In this document: positions 55,157 through 64,000 of the stretch, in pieces
Position numbering within the stretch: position 1 is the stretch's first letter
Layout of the letters: each line of letters opens with the position of its first letter
Source of the DNA: Pleurodeles waltl
Lineage: Eukaryota > Chordata > Amphibia > Caudata > Salamandridae
NCBI RefSeq assembly: GCF_031143425.1
Contig: NC_090437.1
Span: 1,181,942,863 to 1,182,006,862, forward strand
DNA length: 64,000 nucleotides
Direction: 5' to 3'
Notes under the pieces: model-generated
The model's database searches: none
What the model saw: only the letters and a program-made list of their open reading frames with translations
What the model was told of the DNA's origin: nothing
Made by a program: the position numbers and the translations under genes

Positions 55157-55790
55157 ATTATATACTGTTTATCTTTTCCTATTTGGAAATTACACTTATA
55201 TAATGTAATTGTGCAACTTCTGTGTTATCCTATGGAAGAGATATACCTTGCAGTAGAGCATAAAATAATTTAAGAGTTTCTCACCACCATGACATATAAA
55301 ACTTAAACATGCATGTCCAACTTTTTTAAATACACAGTACACTGCCCTTGGAGCTGTCCAGGGCCTATTTTAGGGGTTACATATGTATTAAAAACAAAGG
55401 TTTGGGCTTGGCAAAAAGTTTATTTTGCAAAGTTGACATGGCGTGGCAGGCTAAAACTACACACACATGCTGTGAAATGGCAGGCCTGATACAAGGTTAA
55501 AGAGATAATTAAGTGAGTGAAACCATCACTGCTGCAGGCCCTCTAGTACCATTTAATTTGCTGGACTTGGGAACGTATAGTGTACTTTACTAGAGACTTA
55601 CAAGTAAACGTAATATGCTAACTGGGTATAAGCCAACTCTACTGTGATTTAAGGAGAGAACACTTTAGCACTGGTTAGCAGTAGGAAAGTGCAAGGAGTA
55701 CTAAGACCAACAAAAACAAATGCAGTAAAGATGGGAGGAACGGCTAAACGTTTGGAGATGACCCTGCAGAGAGAGCCAGGTCCAACAGTC

Positions 55791-56129
55791 TCCTAAGTGC
55801 AGGCAGATACAATGATTCATTTGTGTTGATTTTTTTCTCTTAGGCATTCATGGTTTAACATTTCAAAACAGTATAGAACATGATTTGTAAATATGTGATA
55901 AGATCAATTGTGAGCTCATTCTCTCTGAGCTCTAAGCTATATAAAGGGCAAATATGCAAAAAACAGTACCAAAACACCTGGGCTTTTTTAGTAGATATCC
56001 ATTTTATTAGAAGAGCTGCTATGCATCTGTCTGTAATCCAATAATGTCATTAACATTTCAACTATTGGCAACCTTTCTCAACAACTATGCTGGATACTCA
56101 GGAAAAACTTTTGTTTTTAAGAACATCAT
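55791..56129. other. Interval without recognised features
   Basis: AT-rich sequence between the LTR fragment and the presumed 3' end of the L1 element. Confidence 0.4.
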
Positions 56130-56454
56130 CTTTTTTCATATTTATGTCTTATTTGGGATTTCAACAAATACAAAAAAAAGAACAGAACATCACGTCGTCA
56201 GCTTGTATCGCAGTACATACCATCAAAGAAGGGAGACAGTAGGAGCGATAGAGTACACACATACAATTCAATGCAGTATTTACTATCGTATAGATTTTGG
56301 TGCGTATTTTTTAGTCCCACTTTCATGGCATGTGTGGCACAGATTCCTGTCTATTTAGCAAATAACTTGTAAAGGGGGTCCACATGTTCTTGGGGCAAGA
56401 TGCCATAGGCAGTTCCTCCGCTTAATTTTCTAGAACATTCTTACAAAAAGTCAC

Positions 56455-59400
56455 TTATTTCAGCCATTTTACTTTAGTGGGATGTGCTCTTTTCCTCCAT
56501 TGCATGGCCTCTTGACGTTTGGCCAGTAGTAGTGTTATTGCTGTGAATTGATGCGGCAACAACTGCAATGATTTTACCATACCCAGCAGACATATCTGAA
56601 TCATGCATTGCACTGGTTCTTCGATTAGGTCACACAAGGTGTCTACCACTTCTGCCCTGAATTCCCCTATTGTGGGGCACTCCCATGCCAAGTGTACAAA
56701 TCCCACCCCTGTCACCCCACATTGAGTGCATCGTGTGTCTGCTCATAGCCCGTATTGTGGCTTTTGAAGAGGTGTGTAGTACATCTAGTGCAGATATCTG
56801 TAGTGTATGATGCGAAAGTTGCTGGTAGATGGGAGGCAGCTAGTTAGTGAGCAGCAATATTTCCAGTCATCCTGTGTCAGGGGAGCTGAGAGGGAGGCAT
56901 TCCAGCGTGCTAGTGCTTTGTCAGTCGATAATGGGATGTCCGTCTGTGTGGCTTCGTATAAGTTAGTGTCTAATTGTCTCCTACCCGTGCTCGTGAGTAG
57001 TATTTGTAATGCTCTCAGTGTTGGGGACCCAGCCGGGAATGTCGGGTATAAGGCCTTTATGGCATGTGTGAGGCGGTGATAGTAGATAATAAAGAGTACT
57101 GTGACATTGTGTATGTGTTGCAAATCTGCTGCAAATCTGCCAGGCCCACAAAGGTCCCATCCGAGTAGAGATCTCTCATGGTGGCAATTCCTACTGTTTT
57201 CAGCAGAGTCTGTATCCCTGGCTCATGTGTGACCAACAGCACCGGGTGGCACTCTAGGGGTAGTACTGGGTCATACAAGGGCAGTAATCCTGCCTGTGCC
57301 CCTAGTGCATGTCAGGCCTCAATTGTGCAGTCTACTGTGCTAGTCTATGTATGAGGAGCGTCTCTACGTACTCGTGGTATTACATGTCACAATAGCATGG
57401 GGTGTACTTCTGCCTCCATAGCCAGGTATGGTATACATTTGGGCATGTGTGCATGTTGTGCTTGTGCACATAGGTACTGTAAGTGCAGGGTTGGCACTGT
57501 GAAGCCACTTTTTTCATGTGGCAAAGTCAGGCTTTCACATCTCAGCCTTGGCTGCTTCCCTTCCCATATTAGCTTGACCAATTGTGCTCTGAGGAGCCTG
57601 AAGAACCCGCCAGTTAGGGTGATAGGAATATTGTTGAATAGGAACAAGAAGAAGGGTAGCACTACCATCTTTATGATCGCCACTCTATCCGCAAAGGACA
57701 GTGGCATTTTTTTCCAGTGCTCCACCAGGTCCTCAAGCTTTGACAGAGCAGTGCCGTAATTAGACTGCCACACCACTTTAGGGTCTTTATGTATCCATAT
57801 GCTTAAATATTTCACAGCATCTGTGCACCATTTGAGCAGGTATTCCAGGGGTATTGTCTTCGCCTGAGTCGTCAGTGGCAGGATCAATGATTTCTCCCCA
57901 TTGATGCTGAGCTCAGAATATCATTTGAATCTTATATATTCCCTGAGTATAGGTGTCAGCCGGGTTGAAGTGTTTCTCACATACACTACCATGTCATCAG
58001 CATAGAGCGACACCCCTCTCGGTGCTGCATAAATCGAAGTGCCACATCTGAATGCCTCTGTCGTATGATGCAAGCCAGTGGCTCCACCATGAGAGCAAAC
58101 AACAGTGGAGACAACGGGCATCCCTGTCTTGTCCCACATTGTATTGACACCGGATTCGACGCATTCCCATTTACTTGTACTTGCCACTATATAATAGTTG
58201 GATCCATCAAAGACACGCATCATGCAGACCAATTCACTTCAATATCGTGAACATGTAAGGCCATTCTATAGAGTCGAAGGCCTTGGCGGCATCCAAGAGT
58301 ACTGCCGCTGCCTTCAATTGAGGAATCAAGAGATGTAATAGTGCAAACAAGGTACGCAAATTGTGGGTGGTGGAGCGATTTTGGATGAAGCCCGATTGGT
58401 CAGGGAGAACAAGATTAGGCATGAGGGGCTGCAGGCGATTTGCTATTATCTTTGCTAATATTTTCGCAATGTTATTTATTAGGGACAGAGGGTGATATGA
58501 TCCACACTGCTCTGGTTCCTTGTCTTTTTTAAGGAGCACTACAATAAGGGCCTCTCTCAGTGTAGCAGGGAGTACCCCCTTTGTGTAAGCTTTGTCATAC
58601 ATGTTATAAAGATGGGGGCTCACTTGTGCAGCATATGCCTTGTAGAATTCCCTGGTCAGCCCATCAGGGTCTGGTGATTTTCCATTTGGTAGTGTCTGTA
58701 TCGCATTGCGCACCTCATCCATGTCTATAGGCCTCAAGAGATACTAGGTACCTAGATCCTGCTAGGTGTCTGATGCCACGCCAGGGCTACATCTTTCAGG
58801 TACTCCGCAATATCGGACTTATCTGCACTGTCAGAACAGGCGTTCATTGACCCACAGTAGGCTGGAAAGACTTTCAAGATCCCTTTTTCAGTCAAGTGTT
58901 CCTGGCCTATCCCATCTTTTATTTTGATTACTTGCTGAGGACTCCTGGCTGGAAGTAGTTTGGCTGCCAATGTGCGCCCTCGGCGCCCCCCTTAGCCATG
59001 TTCTCTAGATACGTACCGACAGGACATATAGAATTTCTCCCGATCGGCAGTGTCCTGATATTCAATATTATGGCCCCGGATGTGCGCTAACGTTGTGAGA
59101 TCCCCTGTGTGTTCGTATTCCTGCTCCATCTGCTAGATAGTATTCTCCGTCCTACCCAGCTGGGTGCATATATCCCTGAGCATCCCCAATTTCGTACCGA
59201 TGCAGACCCCACGGATTGTAGCCTTAAAGGCTTCCCAGAGGGTGGCTGCGCTTGTCCCTGAGTCTTTCTTAGAGTCAAAATACTCTCATATGGCATGTCC
59301 TAGTGTGTCTTTGTACACCTGGTATAGTAGCGCGGTATTTTGAAAACGGCATGTGAATGGTCTAGGTGTCATCATGGGAATTGTGACATCCAGCCTCACT

Positions 59401-60100
59401 GGTTTGTGATTGGCCAGCATCCAAGCTAGGTGCTGGACCTCTGTAACCCACAGGCCTGCTTCCTCCGATACCAGCCAGTAGTCAAGGTGGGCCCAAGTAG
59501 CATGCACCGTGGATGTATATATGCCCTCCCGTGCCTCTTCGTTGCACAGCCTCCAGTCTACCATATTGAAGTCTGCCATAGTTTCTTTGAGTATTTTCGC
59601 AGAGCGACGGTCGTGTCTCGTTACCCCCATCGACCTGTCATTTTGTGTGTCTAATGTTGTCTTCAAATCTCCTCTCCAAAGGATCACCGCTGGCAGCATG
59701 GTGCTCAAGATATTCCAGAGTAGTGTAGAATGTTGGGTTGTCAATGTTCAGACTGTGAACATTCACCAGTGTGACCATGTTTCCCTCCAGGGTCCCCTGT
59801 AGGATGACATATCTTCCCTGCTCATCTGTGATAGTGTGCACTGAGGTGAATGGTGTGTTTCTTTTTATCAGTATCATCACTCCCCGAGAAGATGAGGAGT
59901 ATGACGAAGCTGCTTTCACTCCCACCCATCGCGTACCTATTGCTTTCTCCGATGTGCGTATCAGATGTGTTTTCTATAGGAAGACAATCTGTATGGGGTG
60001 TCTATCGAGGTATGCTAGAACCTGCCAAGTTTTGCAGGGTTTATTGAGTCCCCGTACATTCCAGGTCAGGAGAAATATAGCAGCCAAACTGTGGGACTGT
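56455..60100 (-). pseudogene. L1 ORF2 remnant (APE endonuclease and reverse transcriptase)
   Basis: The endonuclease begins near 60066 (LTWNVRGLN). It continues with NVHSLNIDNP and HLDYWLVSEEAG, and ends with LANHKPV where SDH is usual. The reverse transcriptase follows: LPNGKSPDPDGLTREFYKAY and PLSLINNIAKILAKIIANRL at about 58430-58700, DQSGFIQNR, and LLDAAKAFDSIEW near 58260-58300. Next comes GTRQGCPLSPLLFALM in one frame and SLYADDMVVYV (YADD at 57993-58004) in another. C-terminal segments run to 56455. Breaks occur near 58232, 58740, 59290, 59640 and 59930. The protein would nick target DNA and copy the L1 RNA; this copy cannot. Confidence 0.88.
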
Positions 60101-60648
60101 TGATTTGGTGTTTCACAAGTAGAGTCTATCGTAGTAAAGTGTATATGTGCATGATCATCATACAATATCTCCTTATATGGTACATCTGCAGCTGCAACAT
60201 AACGAGCCCCAACCTTTCCTCACACCCACTTCAGCATCCCAATTATGCTAAAGAAAGCTTCATCAACTTGCGAAGAATGTGTCCTCCGCATTTTGAATAT
60301 CTCTCAGAATTTTGTCACTAACATTACACACTACAAAATAAGCCATAGATCAGTTCTGTTCGGGGTGCACCCTCTGTGGGGCGCTCAGAGATCTGATATC
60401 CCCCGTCTAGCAGGGTGGTCATGATGACTCACATGAATGGCTCAGGTTGTCTATCTTTCTTTATACATTGATGAGCATTTATGGAAGGCCTGTACCACCT
60501 ATCGCAGCTGTCACTGTGGCGCTCTTCATGCCACTCTTTAACGTGTCCACTGCATTGGATTTGCAGCTTTCGGTATGGTCTTGTCCAGTTGGTTCAGCAT
60601 GTGGTGGAGGCACTGTGTCTCATCATCCATAATGAACTGGTCAGGGCC

Positions 60649-61397
60649 TCAATCGGAGTCCGCATCGGTTTTGACTTCTGGAGAGCGGCATTGTTTGTAT
60701 TTCCTCAGCAGTTTGTTGGTGGCCTCCATTCCAGCTTGTGGCGAGTTGAAAATTCTTGTTTTATCCAAGTGGTCAATTCGCAATCTTTCCGGGTAGAGCA
60801 TGGCATAAGTGATTCCAGCTTGTTGTAGTTTCCATTTTACTGGTAAACATTCTTTGTGAGCAATTTGTACAGTGGTTGTGAAATCGGCGTAAAAAGATAG
60901 ATGATTTCCTTGGTGGGTGATTTCTTTTTTCTCGTGGGCCAGTCTTAGGATCATGTCCCAGTCTCTGTAGTTCAGTAGCTTGACCGGGACCAGAAGCGGT
61001 GAAGCCCTGGGAGGGGGCTTCGAGGCTAGGGAACTGTGTGCTCTCTCCACCACAAATATTTGGGACAGGGCCTCAGATCTGAAGACTTCAATAATGAGGC
61101 GTTCTATATAGGATCCATGTTTCCTGTGTTCGTCCACTACAGGAGCCCTGTTATGCGCACCTTGTTGCGCCTCAAGCGTGCCTCCAGGTCTTAATTTTTT
61201 GTTTTAATTACCACCAATACCCTCTCCATGTCCAACATTTTTTCCCCAGTCTTTAAGGCTTCGTCTTCTACGTTGGATACTCTTTGCTCGACATGTATGA
61301 GACGGGAGTCATGCTGCCTCAACTTGCTGGAGAGGTTGTCCATGCAGATGTCTAGTCTATCTATCTTACTATCAATCATCTGTAGACTTTGCTGCAT
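60649..61397 (-). pseudogene. L1 ORF1 remnant (coiled coil and RNA-binding domain)
   Basis: A coiled-coil segment is at 61191-61397 (DSKIDRLDICMDNLSSKLRQH). After a frame break 60649-61137 encodes the L1 ORF1 C-terminal region: SYIERLIIEVF, VERAHSSLASKPPPRASPLLV, LLNYRDWDMILRLA, LSFYADFT, GITYAMLYPERLRI and TRIFNSPQAGMEATNKLL. ORF1 proteins form trimers that coat L1 RNA. The N-terminus upstream of 61397 is not clear, and the frame break makes the copy inactive. Confidence 0.85.
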
Positions 61398-62470
61398 GGC
61401 AAGTAGTGTATTTTCTATGGTACTTTCAGGTTGGCTGGGTGCTTTTTTATCTGCCTCAGTGTCTGGCGGCTCACAGGAGCTTTTTTTGGCTCTGAATGTT
61501 AATCAGGTTTGCGATTTGTATGATTTGCCCATTGTCACTTCGGCCTATCACCAGGCAGTCTGTATGTTGTTTCTGTTGCATCTCGTTTGGGAGAGGTCTC
61601 TGGGAGCGTCAGTTCCAGGCCATGCGCTTCTTGGTCCCCGGCCCGGTGTCAAGTACCTAATGGGATTTGCACGCTCTGCCTTCTCTGCAGGGTCAGTAGG
61701 CTGCCCACTCTGCCCGCAATGCTGGGTGTGCTGGTGCCACGCCTATCTTCCTGGCTCTGGGCTTGGGCATATACAGTTTGTGACCAGTGTTGTCCGCTCT
61801 TCGCCTTTGTCTGCATTAGTGCTCAAGGCTTCGTAGCGGTTGGGGGAGTGAACACGGTCCTGATCTCCCCTCGGGCCCCGCAGGTATTGATCTGGCACGG
61901 ATACTTGTGCCTGTGAACCATCAGTTGGTGTCCCGCCATCTGCCCCAGCGAGTCCCTCGTGCCCTTCTCGGCCTCCCGGGCACACCACTCCGCCCCTCAC
62001 GGGCACTCTGTTTCCCTGTCGCTCTGGTCCCAATGAAGTGCTGCTCTCCTTCCCACCTTCGGTGTTAGTCCTTTGGGCCTCCCATTGCTGTCACCGCGAC
62101 CTCAGCCACCACTTCTCCTCTATACTAGTCATGTGGCCTCCGGCCCCAGCAACCATCTGCGAGGTCCGCCCGATTGAGGTGCTTGCTCTGTTTGTGTTCC
62201 ACTGCCAGGGCGGGTTTCTCCATCAGCGAGCCGGTGTTGCAGGCAGCATTTTGATTTTGAGGCCCGCAGGTGGGCCCATCAAAGAGTCTTCTTGAGGTGC
62301 ACCGACAGTCACCCAGCCTGTAAATCACTTCGGTAGTGATCTAGCACCCCATCTATATCACTGGCTCCGATGTGGCGTGCATAGTATGTACCTCGGCCAG
62401 GATTTTGTTGGATAATTTGCTCATGCCCGGCGGAGCTGCATTATAGTGTTGCCATCTTGCCGTGGGCTCT

Positions 62471-64000
62471 CTAGCACTCCCGAAGTACAAGATCTTTGTG
62501 ATTGTTTAGATTTTCTCTTTTTTAGAAATGGCATGGTAAGCATAGTCAGTAAGTGAAAATAGCCAACATGAATAGGGTCATCAATATGCCACGGGTTAAT
62601 CCAGCTTTATGGAATAACACAAACTTCTCAATTGCCCAAATAAGAGTAAGGAACATTGGATAACTTACTCCAGCCTCCTAGAGTGCATCAAGAGTTATGC
62701 TAAAATGCATTTGTCTTCCATTTGCCTTAATCCTTAATTCAACGTAGTAAAGGAAGTCACTCAAGCCATTCCCAGCTTTAAAGAATTCAGTATCCCTCTT
62801 GACAATTAAGTTTTAGTTTGCAGAAACTTTAACTTTCAACTGACTGCTATTTTGCCAGTCAAAAGCATGATTCTGGCAAAGTCACAATTGACAAAAACCT
62901 TGTTAAAATATTTGTCCATCAGTCAAAACTTCCAAACTCCACTATAAATATACAAAGGGGACCAACATCAAATTGAATAAGTAATGCATGAAAGGGGAGA
63001 CTAATTCTAGAGAAGATCAACACTTTTATCTGATTCACTTAAATCATCACACCTAAAGACTCTAAACTCAATTAAAGGAGTGATTAGAACACTGACCCCC
63101 ACCATCACCCTCTGTCCTCATCCATGTACAGATCCACAGTGGATTTCACCTGCACATTGTGCATCGTAGGCATAGTGCCCTCTATTGATGAATATATGAT
63201 GTTCACATACCTGGTGTGATCGAGAGATGCACATATGAATCAGGGAGCCTGACAACAGTATTACAGCACAGTGCCTATGTTATAATTGCAATGAGCCTAG
63301 GTGGTATTCCTGACAGTGAACGCAATGGCACCATTTGAGTAATTATTGCTGACACCACTCTTTGAGCCAAAAATGGTTAGTGACAATTAGAAAGATGTGA
63401 TGCAGTACCTATTCTTTCCTCTTACTTCATGATGCCTGAATGTAGGAGGCCTCAATTGGTTGTCAAAGTTGCTGTAAGCAGATGAAATGAACATTTCAGT
63501 TTTGCAAATATTCTTTACTGCATACGTCATGTCGTCCTGCACAGACAGACACGAACAATACTTCTTGTCTTTGATGGAAACAGGAGAGAACTTTCAGTCT
63601 GTATAAATCACAATTTCCATGCACACATTCAGTTTGGGTATCTGGGAAATTCTTATACCACAGTCATATCCCAGACAATTCAGTAGATGGTGCTTAAGGG
63701 ACATCTTTTAATAAGAATTTGAAATCTCCTTCCTTTGACTATTCTTCATATACTTGCTGTGCGTTGCTGTTGATGATGGATATTTCCTGTCACTCTCTCT
63801 TTTTTTACTTTCATTCTTCACTTCATTCTACAAGTAGGTAAAGTGAGACATACCTTATATTTGTGCCAGTACTCACCTTGTTGGTCCAAGTCATAGTGAT
63901 TCTTCTAAAATGCTTCCTCCTGCATGTGGATGCGGTTTTATTGATACTGGACACTTCCTATGGGGTGCCAATGGTCATCATCCAAGTCTTTGTCTGTTCT
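62471..64000. other. Interval without recognised features
   Basis: AT-rich, probably old, with no gene-like frame or clear repeat. Confidence 0.45.

Larger units (their letters stand above)
53170..55790 (+). mobile_element. LTR of family B, copy 3, with two nested DNA elements
   Basis: This is the longest copy: 53170-53992, then 54542-54613, then 55157-55790, about 1.5 kb after removing two insertions (a foldback and a hairpin-rich MITE). It contains CAG-rich phrases (GCAGCAGGCAGCAGTTCAGC near 53661), then ACTTTACTAGAGACTTACA and CTTTAGCACTGGTTAGCAG near its end. Those last blocks are shared with 34930-35540, and the front is shared with 32240-33010. There is no coding region. LTR status is inferred from layout and general familiarity; the ends are approximate. 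Confidence 0.6.
56130..62470 (-). mobile_element. L1-type LINE, nearly full length, inactive
   Basis: On the minus strand, in order: a GC-rich 5' region (about 61500-62470), ORF1 (coiled coil plus the RNA-binding C-terminal domain), ORF2 (endonuclease, reverse transcriptase, C-terminal part), and a 3' region ending near TTGTTGAAATCCCAAATAAG (about 56150). The length of about 6.3 kb is that of a complete L1. Both ORFs contain several frameshifts and stops. Close to the presumed 5' end the minus strand reads CAAGATGGC (62451-62460), like the YY1-type site of mammalian L1 promoters. No target duplication was identified, so both ends are approximate. Confidence 0.85.

Noticed and set aside
61228..61836. 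202-codon plus-strand frame
   Set aside because: It is antisense to the L1 ORF1 and 5' region, which explain the sequence.

Overview
The window is vertebrate nuclear DNA made almost entirely of transposable elements; I recognise no host gene. The large intact DNA transposon, the many small relatives sharing its GGCGGT-rich ends, the long-LTR Ty3/gypsy element, and the L1 and L2-type LINEs fit a giant salamander genome. A Harbinger-rich newt such as Pleurodeles is the best guess, because a very large Harbinger expansion has been reported there. That assignment is inference from repeat content only.

Layout. From 1 to about 15567 lies an old, decayed Harbinger transposon whose left end is outside the window. 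Its transposase exon was split by a young, structurally complete Ty3/gypsy retrotransposon (332-10773, reading on the minus strand): two 2685-bp LTRs with about nine differences, a CTGAG target duplication, and one uninterrupted 1592-codon gag-pol frame. Its domain order is gag, protease, integrase, reverse transcriptase, RNase H, so integrase precedes RT as in the Gmr1 group. A small Harbinger-type MITE (12121-12563) sits in the same relic. From 15568 to 20236 there are hairpin-rich sequence, a tandem array of about 170 bp units, and an imperfect palindrome with related direct copies.

20240-29950 is a second, much better preserved Harbinger element in the opposite orientation, flanked by TTA. 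It carries three genes: a two-exon Myb/SANT-like protein (plus strand), an open transposase (minus strand), and a second, three-exon Myb/SANT-like protein (plus strand) divergent from the transposase. A 1.9-kb GC-rich minisatellite follows before the right end. By family precedent the transposase would cut at the inverted repeats and the Myb-like partner(s) would bind the ends and bring the nuclease into the nucleus. Two different Myb-like partners in one element is unusual.

29954-64000 is a graveyard of older insertions: fragments of an abundant LTR family (32240, 34930 and 53170 onward), Harbinger-derived MITEs, a 191-bp near-perfect palindrome MITE, a 550-bp foldback, L2-like LINE fragments (38410 minus, 44050 plus), a probable retroviral-type LTR on the minus strand (about 49986-51520), and a nearly full-length but broken L1 on the minus strand (about 56130-62470). 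Several short elements are built as strings of consecutive hairpins, which is the recurring structural theme of this half. The intervals between them are AT-rich and show no gene or recognisable repeat.
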